Of a DNA stretch of 64,000 nt, positions 25,834-34,717 are shown in pieces (positions within the stretch are counted from its first letter, which is position 1; each line of letters starts with the position of its first letter). The stretch lies in NCBI GenBank assembly GCA_902363575.1, contig CABJAJ010000007.1, positions 62,001-126,000 on the forward strand. Reading direction: 5' to 3'. Below the pieces are notes generated by a model. It saw nothing but the letters and a program-made list of their open reading frames with translations, was not told the DNA's origin and searched no databases. The translations under genes and the position numbers were made by a program. Source of the DNA: Rikenellaceae bacterium. GTDB taxonomy: Bacteria > Bacteroidota > Bacteroidia > Bacteroidales > Rikenellaceae.

Positions 25834-28392
25834 TTAAAATCGGGCTGCCGTTTCTGTGGAGGTGTCGCTGCCGGAAGAACCGTCCGTGTCCGGGGTAGAA
25901 ACCCCGGTCGGCGGAGTTTCGCTTTGTGACGGGCTGTTCGCTGTTTCTGTATCTGTGCCGCTTTCGGAGGAGCTGTCCGTATCCGGAGCGAAGCCCCCGA
26001 ACGAAGCGTTGGGTGCCTCCGAAGCTTCCGAAGCAGCCGATCCGTCCGGGGCAGGGGTTTCAGGGGTTTGCTCCGAATCTTCCGGGCTGCTCACTTCGTA
26101 TGTTTCGCCGTCCATTTCAATAGCGATCGTATAGCGGTTTTTGCCCGCATAGGCGTGCAGCTCCTCATCGGAGAGGGTGTCGATACGGAAAGCGCTCTCC
26201 GCAAGGTGGTGCGTGGCGGCCATGTACTCGCGCAGCGACTTGTCCCGCATCAGCATCAGTTGCCGGAGCTGGGCAGTGGCTTTGTCGGCATAGAGGGCCA
26301 TCGCCTTGTCCCCTATGCGCGAACCTGCGGCAGCGAGACCCCTTGTTTGAAGCAGCGAGTCGGCGAAGAGGTGCATGGCTTCTGACCTGAAATTCATAGC
26401 CTGGATTTTCTCGAAGTCGATCAGGCTCAGGGGTTGGAGGCTGTCGCCCTGCGCACGGTGGAAATCCGTCTTGAGGTCGATTTCTGCCAGCGATGCGAGC
26501 GCCTGTCGATAGGCGATGCGCTGCGTGAGGGACACTTTCATCTCGGGTTTCTCGCGGAGCAGCCCAGCGATCCTGTCGAACCGTGCGTATTGCTCCGACG
26601 AGAAGTTCCAGTCGAGCGGTCGGAGGTCGATGTGCGTGAGGTTGTCCCCGTGCCCCGTGAGGAACGAGAAGGGAGCCGTGACCACTTTGAGCAGCACGTT
26701 GCCGAGCGCCTTCATCACGATTTTACGGTAGGAGAACTCGGGTGCGTCGAGGTTGCCTTTGACCGGCAGGTCGATTTTGACGTGCCCCTTCTTGTCCTTG
26801 AGCACATACAGGCCGAGCTTGAGGGGTATGCGGAACTCCGGCTCGTGGTCGCGGCGACGCTTTTCGACCGTGCAGTCGAACATATCCAGATGATTCGTGC
26901 CGCTCAGGTAACGGTTTGACACGATGTTCTGGCTGCGGAACGAAAGGTTGCCCTTCGAGAGCGGGTAGGCGGTGAACTGCTCGCAATAGGGGGAGAAATC
27001 CCGCAGGTCGATGTTGGAAAGCGACACGAGGATGTTCTGGTCGTTCAGGTCGCTGAGCGAGCCCTGCCAGCGGATTCGTGCCGAGCCGGTACGCTGCATG
27101 CGGGCATCGACGGTCAGGCTGTTGCGCCGGTCGGGGTCGAAATCGCGGCAACGCAGCCGGATGTCGGCAATCCGGTAGTCGAAAGGTTTGACGAGCGAAC
27201 GGTCGCTGATCTCCACCGCGCCGTTGCGCACCTCGAGTTCGGCGACGGTCAGCCGCAGCGGTGTCGCGGATGGTTCAGCCGCGCCGTCGGGCTGTGCCGG
27301 AGTATCCGCCGTGACTTCTTTTTCTTGCTCCGTCGATACGGAACGGGACGTATCGTCCGCCGACTGCGTTTGCGGCGACGCGGCGAACAGGGCTGCCAGG
27401 TTGTTGCTGCCGTCGGCCCGGATCGCATAGCGGGCTGCGATGCCGGAGACGTAGATTCGGTCGAAGGCATACCGCGATTCCCGCAAATCGCCCTGCCGCA
27501 GAGCGATACGGAGGGTGTCGATGCCCAAAACCGGGCTCCGGCTCTCGTCCCCCAGGCGGAAGCCGCAGAGATCGGCCGTGCCCGAAACGGACAGGTCGGT
27601 CAGGTGTTCCGTATTGCCCTCGAGGTTCAGGTCGGCGGAGAGGAGACCGCTGACCTCACCCGCGCGCATCGACTGCCGGAGGTAGGGCAGTAACCCGTCG
27701 AGTGCGAGTTCCCGCAGCCGCAGCCGCAGGTCGAAATCGGCGTGTTCCATGTCGTAGGCCAGCTCGGTTTCGAGCGCTCCGCCGCCCGCGAATTGCAGCA
27801 GCAGCCCCACGTCGGTGCGAGGACCGGCGAAATAGACGCCCGGAATGGTCAGCCCGAGGTCGTTGAATTCCCACACGGCGTCCAGCGCGAGGTCTTTGTA
27901 GAACAGGTGTCCCCCGTCGATGGAGATGTCGTACAGCCCGATTTCCCACGGAGTGCCCGGCCCGTCGTCCGCAACCGCTTCGGTGGCGGTCGAAAGGCTG
28001 TCGGGAGCCGAGGCGAAATGGGCGAGGATGTCATCGAAACTGAACCGGTTTCCGCGCTGGTAGAGCGCGACGTCGGGGCCCGCAAGGGCGATGCGCCGGA
28101 CGATGACCCGCCTGTTGAGCAGGGCCCGCAGTATCACGCCGGTTTCCAGTCGGTCGAATGCGACGAACACCGTGCTGTCGTCCGGCTCCAGCATCCGGAA
28201 GCCTTCGATCAGCAGGTTGCCCGTGAAGAGGTTGAAGCGCAGTTTGTCCATCCGCAGGGTGCGGCCGACGAGCTCTTTGCCGTTGCGTTCGAGGTAGCGC
28301 TTGGCGAGCGGCGATACGAGCACGGCTGCGAGCAGCACGAGTGCGATCAGGATGCCTGCGGTGAGAAGCAGGATTTTGTACTTTTTCTTCAT
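25834..28392 (-). CDS. DUF748 AsmA-like envelope protein with acidic tail
   Basis: An 852-residue envelope protein. One N-terminal membrane helix (ILLLTAGILIALVLLAAVLVSPL) anchors a long periplasmic part. DUF748-type stretches follow: ERNGKELVGRTLRMDKLRFNLFTGNLLIEGFRM, then beta-strand repeats of the AsmA/TamB kind (GAVEISDRSLVKPFDYRIADIRL, IRWQGSLSDLNDQNILVSLSNIDL). Proteins of this fold are proposed lipid-transfer bridges. The last 80 or so residues are low-complexity, rich in Ser, Thr, Glu, Asp and Pro, and likely disordered. The ATG at 28392 fits the anchor. Twenty-six bases separate it from the HAD gene upstream, so it may end that operon. Confidence 0.88.
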   Translation of the reverse strand: MKKKYKILLLTAGILIALVLLAAVLVSPLAKRYLERNGKELVGRTLRMDKLRFNLFTGNLLIEGFRMLEPDDSTVFVAFDRLETGVILRALLNRRVIVRRIALAGPDVALYQRGNRFSFDDILAHFASAPDSLSTATEAVADDGPGTPWEIGLYDISIDGGHLFYKDLALDAVWEFNDLGLTIPGVYFAGPRTDVGLLLQFAGGGALETELAYDMEHADFDLRLRLRELALDGLLPYLRQSMRAGEVSGLLSADLNLEGNTEHLTDLSVSGTADLCGFRLGDESRSPVLGIDTLRIALRQGDLRESRYAFDRIYVSGIAARYAIRADGSNNLAALFAASPQTQSADDTSRSVSTEQEKEVTADTPAQPDGAAEPSATPLRLTVAELEVRNGAVEISDRSLVKPFDYRIADIRLRCRDFDPDRRNSLTVDARMQRTGSARIRWQGSLSDLNDQNILVSLSNIDLRDFSPYCEQFTAYPLSKGNLSFRSQNIVSNRYLSGTNHLDMFDCTVEKRRRDHEPEFRIPLKLGLYVLKDKKGHVKIDLPVKGNLDAPEFSYRKIVMKALGNVLLKVVTAPFSFLTGHGDNLTHIDLRPLDWNFSSEQYARFDRIAGLLREKPEMKVSLTQRIAYRQALASLAEIDLKTDFHRAQGDSLQPLSLIDFEKIQAMNFRSEAMHLFADSLLQTRGLAAAGSRIGDKAMALYADKATAQLRQLMLMRDKSLREYMAATHHLAESAFRIDTLSDEELHAYAGKNRYTIAIEMDGETYEVSSPEDSEQTPETPAPDGSAASEASEAPNASFGGFAPDTDSSSESGTDTETANSPSQSETPPTGVSTPDTDGSSGSDTSTETAARF

Positions 28393-28418
28393 GGTTGGGT
28401 TCGGGTTGTCGGGGGTGG

Positions 28419-29051
28419 TTATCTGAGGGCGATTTCGCGGAGCAGAGGGGAGAAGTCCTCGCCCGGGCGGGGCATGTAAACGTGGAATCCGAGCTGATGC
28501 GCCGTCGCCACGTTGCGCTCGCCGTCGTCGAGGAAAAGGGTCTCTTCCGGCTTCATGCCGCTGTCGGCGATCATGGCGCGGAAGATTTCGGGCGAGGGCT
28601 TGAGCAGGTGCATGCGGAACGAGAGGTATATCGCGTCGAAGTAGTCGGCCATACGCTTGCCGTCGGCGGCGAACAGCGTGTTTTCGATATGGGGAAAGAC
28701 CATGGCGTTGTTGTTCGAGAGGACGTAAGTGCGCAGTCCGGCCTCGCGCAGCGCATCGATGGCCCGCAGCTTATAAGGGGCGATTTCGCCCAGAAAGGCT
28801 TTGTAAGCCTGTCGGATTTCGTCGCATGGAATCTCCCGGCCGGCCATTTCGCCGATGCGTCGGCATGCCTGTTCGACGGTGATCGCACCGCCCTCGAGCT
28901 CGCTGAAAACCCCTTTCGGATAGTAGGGGTTGAGCAGATCCTCGATCTGCGGAAATCCGAGCCGACGGAACGCCTCCACGCAGCGGTCCCGGTGCAGGTC
29001 GATCAGCACGCCGCCCAGGTCGAAAACGATATTTTTGAGTTCTGGAAACAT
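28419..29051 (-). CDS. HAD-superfamily hydrolase
   Basis: A 210-residue cytoplasmic phosphatase of the haloacid dehalogenase superfamily. Motif I is DLGGVLID with the nucleophilic Asp near residue 11 (the usual second Asp is replaced by Gly), motif II is VLSNNN, motif III is the Lys of LKPSPE and motif IV is FLDDGERNV. The cap is of the small helical C1 type. It resembles YihX-type sugar-phosphate phosphatases, but the substrate cannot be named. It lies five bases after the SDR gene and closes the putative steroid operon. Confidence 0.88.
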   Translation of the reverse strand: MFPELKNIVFDLGGVLIDLHRDRCVEAFRRLGFPQIEDLLNPYYPKGVFSELEGGAITVEQACRRIGEMAGREIPCDEIRQAYKAFLGEIAPYKLRAIDALREAGLRTYVLSNNNAMVFPHIENTLFAADGKRMADYFDAIYLSFRMHLLKPSPEIFRAMIADSGMKPEETLFLDDGERNVATAHQLGFHVYMPRPGEDFSPLLREIALR

Positions 29052-29056
29052 AGGTT

Positions 29057-29869
29057 TTAACGTTGCAATTTCATGGTTCGTTTGCGTGCCAGCCGCAGCA
29101 GGGGCGCCGGGATCGTGAGACACAGCGGGATGAACAGCCGGTTCCACCAGCCGGGCACGCAGCACCTCCGTCCCCGCCACATGGCCCGCAGCGCACGCCG
29201 TGCGCAACTGTCCGGGGTGAGCAGCACGCCCAGCCGCACGCCGAGGCGTTGCAGCTTCGCAGGGAGCCCGTAAAGGTCGGTCGCAACCCCCGCCGGGCAG
29301 ACCGCCGTCACGCGGATGCCCGCTTCGCGCACCTCGCGGGCGAACGCCACTGAGAAGCTGCGCACGAAAGCCTTGCTCGCGCTGTAAAGGGCCAGTCCGG
29401 GAAAAGGCATCCACAGCGAATAAGATGCCATGTTGAGGATATATCCGCCCCGGCCGCGGGCGGCCATTCGCTCGCCCAGCAGCCGGCAGGTCAGCGCGAC
29501 GGTCATGTCGTGCAGATAAAGCATCCGGCGGATGCGCTCGGGCGGTGTCGAGAGAATGTCCCGGAACGAAAAAGTCCCTGCATTGTTAATCAGCACGTCG
29601 ATTTCGATGCGTTCTTCGTCGGCCCAACGGCAGAGCCGTTCGGCGGCGCCGTCGGTGGCCAGGTCGAGCGCAAGGGTACGCACGTCTGTACCGTAACGGC
29701 ACCTCAGTTCGGCCGCCGTTTCCGCAAGCCGCTCGGCATCGGATCCCGCCAGCGCGAGGTCGTAGCCCAATGCGGCGAGCCGGCGCGCCATGCACCGGCC
29801 GATGCCGCTGCCGCCGCCCGTCACCAGGGCCGTGCGCGACCCCTTTTCGATGGATTTGCCGTTTCGCAT
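29057..29869 (-). CDS. short-chain dehydrogenase/reductase, putative steroid 3-HSDH
   Basis: A 270-residue NAD(P)-dependent oxidoreductase of the classical SDR family. The cofactor motif is TGGGSGIG near residue 17, then NNAG at about 95, the catalytic Ser in NMASYS and YSASK with the active Tyr and Lys. The C-terminus is basic with a hydrophobic patch (WWNRLFIPLCLTIPAPLLRL), suggesting membrane association or a hydrophobic substrate. I chose the ATG at 29869, which overlaps nothing and sits two bases after the flavin oxidoreductase stop. The adjacent old yellow enzyme and 5-alpha-reductase-fold genes suggest a 3-hydroxysteroid dehydrogenase; that substrate is inference from context. Confidence 0.88.
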   Translation of the reverse strand: MRNGKSIEKGSRTALVTGGGSGIGRCMARRLAALGYDLALAGSDAERLAETAAELRCRYGTDVRTLALDLATDGAAERLCRWADEERIEIDVLINNAGTFSFRDILSTPPERIRRMLYLHDMTVALTCRLLGERMAARGRGGYILNMASYSLWMPFPGLALYSASKAFVRSFSVAFAREVREAGIRVTAVCPAGVATDLYGLPAKLQRLGVRLGVLLTPDSCARRALRAMWRGRRCCVPGWWNRLFIPLCLTIPAPLLRLARKRTMKLQR

Positions 29870-29871
29870 GG

Positions 29872-31110
29872 TCAGGGCAGTCGGGCGAGCTCCTCGCGGA
29901 TTTTGCGCGGCAGGTCGTCGCAGTGCTTGCAGCATCGCATGTCGAGCGAGTACATGCGGGCGATGCAGTAATTGCGGTGGTCGCAGGCGCTTCGCGTCGA
30001 GCGGTCGCCCGCTTGCAAGCGGGCGACGAACGCCGGATCGTTCACCAGGGCACGGCCCATCTGTACCAGCTCGAAGCCGCTGCCCAGGGCCCGTTCGATC
30101 CCTTCGCGGCTCACCAGCCCGCCCACGTAAACCAGCGTGCCTTTCAGTTCCGCGCGGAATCGTTTTGCGTCCTCGAGGAAGTAACACTCCTCGAAGGGGA
30201 ACTGACGGATCATCAGGGGACCGCACCAGCGGATAAAATAGCGGAGCCATAGGGGAGCGTAATGGCTCATGGTGTAAATCGGGATCAGTCCCCGCATCAC
30301 GGCCATCGGAGCCTTACTCACGAAACCGCCCGAGAGGACGATGCCGTCCACGCCGTAACGTTCGATTTCGCGGGCGATTTCGAGGCTTTCGGGAATTTCG
30401 ATGCCGCCCCTAAAGCCGTCGTACATGTTGTGTTTCACCAGCACGGCCGTTCCCGTCTGCCGGGCTGCGTCCATCACTTCGTCCAGACACATTCGCATGA
30501 AGCGCATCCGGTTTTCGAGCGTGCCGCCGTATGCGTCGTGCCGGCGGTTGGTGTAGGGCGAGAGGAACTGCGAGATAAGGTAGCCGTGTCCGGCGTGCAC
30601 CTCCACACAGTCGAAGCCCGCGCGGTGCGCCGTGCGGACGGCCTGCCCGAAATCGCGGGCTACCTGCCGGATTTCATCGTGGCGCATACCCCGTACGGGG
30701 GTGTAGGCATAGAGGTTGAAGCCCGACGAAGCGCCGATGGGAATTTGTCCGGCGGTGGTCGGGTGGGTCATGTTGCCGCAATGCCCGATCTGAATCGAGG
30801 CGGCCGCGCCCTCCTTGTGAACGGCGTCGGTGATCGCTGCGAGCTGCGGGACGATCGCCTCGCGGAGCCAAAGTTGCTTTCTGAAGGAGAGTCCGCTGCG
30901 GCAGACGGCGGCGTAAGCCAGCGTGGTCATGCCGATGCCTCCGCGTGCGACGCTGACGTGGTATTGTTTGAGCTGCTCGGTAGGGCCGAAGTCCCGGCCC
31001 ATCGATTCAAAGGCCGCCGAGCGGATCGTGCGGTTGCGCAGGGTTACGCCGCCCAGTCGGAACGGGGTGAAAAGCTGCGACTTCTCGTCCTGAAGGTGTA
31101 GCGGTTCCAT
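29872..31110 (-). CDS. old yellow enzyme family NADH:flavin oxidoreductase
   Basis: A 412-residue FMN enzyme reducing activated C=C bonds. It starts LFTPFRLGGVTLRNRTIRSAAFESMG, then has IQIGHCGNMTHP, the substrate-binding VEVHAGHGYLISQFLSPYTNRR and DAYGGTLENRMRF, and phosphate-binding VGGLVSREGIE and VQMGRALVNDP. This is the single-domain BaiCD/dienoyl-reductase-like class without the extra FAD/NAD domains. The C-terminal cysteines (CDHRNYC and RCCKHC) may bind an iron-sulfur cluster or metal. It is downstream of a steroid 5-alpha-reductase homologue by four bases. A 5-beta- or ketosteroid reductase role is plausible but not proven. Confidence 0.92.
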   Translation of the reverse strand: MEPLHLQDEKSQLFTPFRLGGVTLRNRTIRSAAFESMGRDFGPTEQLKQYHVSVARGGIGMTTLAYAAVCRSGLSFRKQLWLREAIVPQLAAITDAVHKEGAAASIQIGHCGNMTHPTTAGQIPIGASSGFNLYAYTPVRGMRHDEIRQVARDFGQAVRTAHRAGFDCVEVHAGHGYLISQFLSPYTNRRHDAYGGTLENRMRFMRMCLDEVMDAARQTGTAVLVKHNMYDGFRGGIEIPESLEIAREIERYGVDGIVLSGGFVSKAPMAVMRGLIPIYTMSHYAPLWLRYFIRWCGPLMIRQFPFEECYFLEDAKRFRAELKGTLVYVGGLVSREGIERALGSGFELVQMGRALVNDPAFVARLQAGDRSTRSACDHRNYCIARMYSLDMRCCKHCDDLPRKIREELARLP

Positions 31111-31114
31111 CGGG

Positions 31115-31879
31115 TCAATAAATGAAGGGGATGATGCGTTTGCGGCGGAGCGAGGTGAACTCCGTGCCGAATTCGCGTTGGTAGCGGCGGTAGAGCGATG
31201 CCGAGCGGGGCGCCAGGTTGGCGAACGTCCACCAGGCGAAAACGGCTCCGGCCCACGACCAGGAGGCGATGGCGAAGCCGATCCACTCGGTCAGCTCGCC
31301 GAAGTAGTTGGCCGAGCTGACATAGCGGAACATGCCGCCGCGCGGGATGTAGTGGCGCGTGTCGCCGGGCTTGCGCAGGCGGCGGATGATCGCGTCGGAG
31401 TGAATATTGACAACCATGCCCGCAAGGAAGAGCAGACCGCCCATCCAGATGTAGGGCTTTGCGAGCCAGTCGTCGTAATAGTTCGCGGGCGAGACGAAGA
31501 AGATCCATCCGCCCTGCATCAGCGCATTGAGCGTGTTGAACGTCATGCCCATCGCCACGATGCCGGCGGGCATTGCGGAGCGGCCCCGGATGAGCAGCGG
31601 AAAGATGAAGGCCCGTTGCAGGTAGTGGCTCTGGAACAGGAGAAAAAGCACGAGCGGTCCGGTCTGCCAGGTGCGCTCGGAGAGAAGCCACAGTACCGTC
31701 ATCAGGATGAAAACGGGCGCCTCCATCACCACCCAGCCCACGCGGTTGGGAACGGGGAAGCCGTAACGCCGGTCGAACAGGTAGCCGTATCCGGCTTCAA
31801 AGAAGTGGAGGGCCGCGAAGACCGCGCCGCCCAGCACAGCCATGCCGATCAGGAAGAAGTCGAAGAGGTTGGAGTTCAT
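31115..31879 (-). CDS. steroid 5-alpha-reductase family membrane protein (DUF1295)
   Basis: A 254-residue integral membrane protein with six or so hydrophobic helices. It has the C-terminal signature of 3-oxo-5-alpha-steroid 4-dehydrogenases: GGMFRYVSSANYFGELTEWIGFAIASW, followed by HR/RRYQREF-like NADPH-binding residues (ASLYRRYQREFGTEF). The aromatic N-terminal half is typical. I chose the ATG at 31879, since the longer frame overlaps gadB antisense. It is the first gene of a four-gene operon with an old yellow enzyme, an SDR and a HAD. Such 5AR homologues in Parabacteroides and Odoribacteraceae act on 3-oxo-bile acids; activity here is inferred. Confidence 0.9.
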   Translation of the reverse strand: MNSNLFDFFLIGMAVLGGAVFAALHFFEAGYGYLFDRRYGFPVPNRVGWVVMEAPVFILMTVLWLLSERTWQTGPLVLFLLFQSHYLQRAFIFPLLIRGRSAMPAGIVAMGMTFNTLNALMQGGWIFFVSPANYYDDWLAKPYIWMGGLLFLAGMVVNIHSDAIIRRLRKPGDTRHYIPRGGMFRYVSSANYFGELTEWIGFAIASWSWAGAVFAWWTFANLAPRSASLYRRYQREFGTEFTSLRRKRIIPFIY

Positions 31880-32005
31880 GCCTTTTTCTGCGATTGTCAC
31901 ACAAAGATAGGGATTATTTGGCGCCCGGCAACGGCTCTGCGTCAAATTCTGCGCTGCGGCATAGTTTGTGGAAGATTCCCCGGGTAAACTTAAACACCGT
32001 ACACA

Positions 32006-33430
32006 ATGAATCAGCAAAAGCAACATGACGATGCCCTGACCGATATTTTCGGTTCGGAGCAGATGCTCGATCCGGCCCCCGCGCAGTTTATCCCCAAAGG
32101 GAAAACCCGTCCGGAAATCGCGTACCAGCTCGTCAAGGACGAGACCTATCCGCAGACGCAGCCCCGCCTGAATCTGGCGACTTTCGTGACGACCTATATG
32201 GACGAATACGCCACGCGGCTGATGAACGAGGCGATCGACGTCAATTACATCGACGAAACGGAATATCCGCGCGTGGCCGTGATGTGCGGTCGCTGCATCA
32301 ACATCATCGCCAACATGTGGAACACGCCCGAGCAGAACGAGTGGAAGGCCGGTGCGCTGGGCATCGGCTCGTCGGAGGCCTGCATGCTGGGCGGCGTGGC
32401 CGCATGGCTGCGTTGGCGCAAACGCCGTCAGGCCGAAGGCAAGCCTTTCGACAAACCCAACCTGGTGATGAGCACCACGTTCCAGGTGGTCTGGGAGAAA
32501 TTCTGCCAGCTCTGGCAGATCGAGATGCGCACGGTGCCCGTGACGCTCGAACACACGACCCTCGATCCCGAGGAGGCGCTGGCCGCCTGCGACGAGAACA
32601 CCATCTGCATCGTGCCGATCGCCGGGGTGACGTGGACGGGACTCAACGACGACATCGAGGCGCTCGACAAGGCGCTCGACGCTTATAACCAGAAAACGGG
32701 TTACGAAATTCCGATCCATGTGGACGCCGCTTCAGGCGGTTTCATCCTGCCGTTCCTCAACCCCGACGAGAAGTGGGACTTCCGCCTCAAGTGGGTGCTT
32801 TCGATCTCCACGTCGGGTCACAAATACGGACTGGTGTATCCCGGTCTGGGATGGGTCGTGTGGAAGGACAAGAAATACCTCCCCGACGAAATGGCTTTCA
32901 GCGTCAATTACCTCGGCGCCAACATCACGCAGGTCGGCCTGAATTTCTCGCGTCCGGCCGCGCAGATTCTCGGTCAGTACTACAACTTCATTCGCCTCGG
33001 GTATGAAGGGTACCGCGAGGTGCAGCAAAACTCGATGGACGTGGCGACCTACTGCCACGACGAGATCGGCAAGATGAACTGTTTCAGAAACTATGCGGAC
33101 AAGCTCGTCAATCCGCTCTTCATCTGGTACATGGACGAGGAGTACGACAAGCAGTCGAAATGGACGCTCTATGACCTGCAGGCCACTCTGCAGCAAAGCG
33201 GCTGGATGGTGCCGGCCTACACGCTGCCGAAGAACCTGGAGGATGTGATCGTCATGCGTATCGTGGTGCGGCAGGGGATGTCGCGCGACATGGCCGATAT
33301 GCTGCTGGGCGATATCCGCAACGCGGTGGCCGAATTCGAGAAGCTCGAATACCCGACCCCCTCGCGTCTGAAGTACGAGAAGAGCGAGCGGCAGAAGGGG
33401 CGTGTTTATACCCACACGCACCAGTGCTGA
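32006..33430 (+). CDS. gadB: glutamate decarboxylase
   Basis: GadB decarboxylates glutamate to GABA with consumption of one proton, the key acid-resistance step. The 474-residue protein has the family length and start (ALTDIFGSEQMLDPAP). PLP-binding features include GSSEACMLGG near residue 122, HVDAASGG and the Schiff-base lysine K273 in SISTSGHKYG. The C-terminus RVYTHTHQC resembles the pH-sensing autoinhibitory tail with His of E. coli GadB. It is not in the glsA-gadC operon but 20 kb away. It is followed by a probable terminator at 33508-33545. Confidence 0.98.
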   Translation: MNQQKQHDDALTDIFGSEQMLDPAPAQFIPKGKTRPEIAYQLVKDETYPQTQPRLNLATFVTTYMDEYATRLMNEAIDVNYIDETEYPRVAVMCGRCINIIANMWNTPEQNEWKAGALGIGSSEACMLGGVAAWLRWRKRRQAEGKPFDKPNLVMSTTFQVVWEKFCQLWQIEMRTVPVTLEHTTLDPEEALAACDENTICIVPIAGVTWTGLNDDIEALDKALDAYNQKTGYEIPIHVDAASGGFILPFLNPDEKWDFRLKWVLSISTSGHKYGLVYPGLGWVVWKDKKYLPDEMAFSVNYLGANITQVGLNFSRPAAQILGQYYNFIRLGYEGYREVQQNSMDVATYCHDEIGKMNCFRNYADKLVNPLFIWYMDEEYDKQSKWTLYDLQATLQQSGWMVPAYTLPKNLEDVIVMRIVVRQGMSRDMADMLLGDIRNAVAEFEKLEYPTPSRLKYEKSERQKGRVYTHTHQC

Positions 33431-33507
33431 TGAAATCCGCCTGACGGCGCGCGAAAGACCTTTCCGCAGGAATGTGTCTTTCCGTGTTCCGTCCGGGCCG
33501 AGAGACG

Positions 33508-33545
33508 GTGCGGCGGCTTCTTCGGAGGCGCCGCACTGCTTTTTA
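33508..33545 (+). terminator. probable terminator after gadB
   Basis: The stem GTGCGGCG with its complement CGCCGCAC is followed by TGCTTTTTAT, 78 bases after the gadB stop. The loop is 13 bases and partly able to pair further. Confidence 0.65.
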
Positions 33546-33710
33546 TCCGCCGTTCGCTATTTCCCCCTTGGCGGGCAGCGGTGCTTCTGCCGCCCGATTT
33601 CATAAGGCGGAAATTTGGGCTTTTGCGGAATTTTTGGTAAGTTTGTTCAACGGCCCGTTCCCCTCCCCAGCGGTCTGCGGTGCGGGAAGGCCGGACAAAA
33701 CGATGTTCAG

Positions 33711-34457
33711 ATGGAAAAGCGCATGAAAATCGTGGTTTTTACGGGTGCGGGGGTCAGCGCCGACAGCGGGCTGGCCACCTTCCGCGACGCCGACGGACTG
33801 TGGGCCAACTACCGCATCGAGGAGGTCTGCACACCCGAGGCGCTGCAATACAACCGGGCGAAGGTGATCGACTTTTACAACCTCCGCCGCCGGGAGCTGC
33901 TGGAAAAGGAGCCCAATGCGGGACACTATGCGATCGCGGAGCTGGAAAAATGGTTCGACGTGGAGGTCATCACCCAGAACGTCGATAATTTCCACGAACG
34001 GGCCGGGTCGGGCCGGGTGATCCACCTGCACGGCGAGCTCACCAAGCTGCGCTCGTCGCGCAACCCCGACCTGATCTGCCCGATCGAAGGGTGGGAACAG
34101 CCGCTCGATGCGCGTGCCGCAGACGGGGCCCTGCTCCGGCCCCACATCGTATTTTTCGGCGAGGCGGTGCCGGAGTTCGAGCGGGCCGCAGGAATCGTTC
34201 CCGGCGCCGACCTGATGATCGTTGTCGGCACCTCGCTGGCTGTCTATCCGGCCGCCTCGCTGGTACACTGTCTCCGACCGGACGTGCCGATCTACCTGGT
34301 CGATCCGGGCCGTCCCGATACGGCGCTCATCCGCAATCCGCTGACTCACATCAAGGCCCGTTCGGCCGAGGGGCTGCCGGCTCTGGTCGAGCGTCTGCGC
34401 GGGCAGTACGCCGGGCGGCAGGACGCATCCGAGGGGCGGACAACGACCTGCGGCTGA
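33711..34457 (+). CDS. cobB: sirtuin-type NAD-dependent deacylase
   Basis: A 248-residue sirtuin removing acyl groups from lysine. NAD-binding GAGVSADSGLATFRDADGLW is near the N-terminus, then TQNVDNFHERAG and the catalytic His in VIHLHGEL. The zinc module lacks its four cysteines: the region RSSRNPDLICPIEGWEQ has a single Cys, as in a Bacteroidetes-type zinc-less subset. FGEAVPE and GTSLAVYPAASLV follow. Two starts are possible, 33711 (MEKRMKIVV) and 33723 (MKIVV). The protein has a short polar tail. A demalonylase/desuccinylase type is possible but cannot be told from sequence. Confidence 0.9.
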   Translation: MEKRMKIVVFTGAGVSADSGLATFRDADGLWANYRIEEVCTPEALQYNRAKVIDFYNLRRRELLEKEPNAGHYAIAELEKWFDVEVITQNVDNFHERAGSGRVIHLHGELTKLRSSRNPDLICPIEGWEQPLDARAADGALLRPHIVFFGEAVPEFERAAGIVPGADLMIVVGTSLAVYPAASLVHCLRPDVPIYLVDPGRPDTALIRNPLTHIKARSAEGLPALVERLRGQYAGRQDASEGRTTTCG

Positions 34458-34531
34458 GCGGATTCGTATTCTTGTTCATAACTTGTTCACTCTTTGCTTC
34501 CCGGCGCGACGCGCGTTCGGGAAACTATCCT

Positions 34532-34539
34532 TATTTTTG
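34532..34539 (+). promoter_or_regulatory. -7 promoter element for the riboswitch-nrdDG transcript
   Basis: TATTTTTG matches TAnnTTTG. It sits six bases before the riboswitch P1 helix, so the transcript would begin with the aptamer. The -33 box is not clear. Confidence 0.55.
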
Positions 34540-34544
34540 CTTCG

Positions 34545-34717
34545 ACGCGAGGTTCCCCGCCGGCGGCTGCCGGCATGGGATCAAAAGGGAACGCCTGTGT
34601 GAATCAGGGACTATTCCCGTAGCTGTAAGCTCCGTTACGGTCTGCACTCTCTCGGCCACTGCCCCTCGGGGGCGGGAAGGCGTGCGGACGGAGCGAGTCA
34701 GAAGACCTGCCTTGCGT
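34545..34717 (+). ncRNA. cobalamin riboswitch upstream of nrdDG
   Basis: This leader shows the conserved cobalamin-aptamer core: CGAGGTTCCC, then CAAAAGGGAACGCC, TGTGTGAATCAGGGACTATTCCCG, TAGCTGTAAGC, the B12-box part GGCCACTG, GGGAAGGCG and the closing GTCAGAAGACCTGCC. P1 forms from ACGCGAG (34545-34551) and CTTGCGT (34711-34717). The order and spacing match the Rfam Cobalamin class. It lies 145 bases before nrdD. A -7 box TATTTTTG at 34532-34539 would start transcription at its 5' edge. Binding of B12 is expected to repress the B12-independent reductase; mechanism (transcription or translation) is not obvious. Confidence 0.93.
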
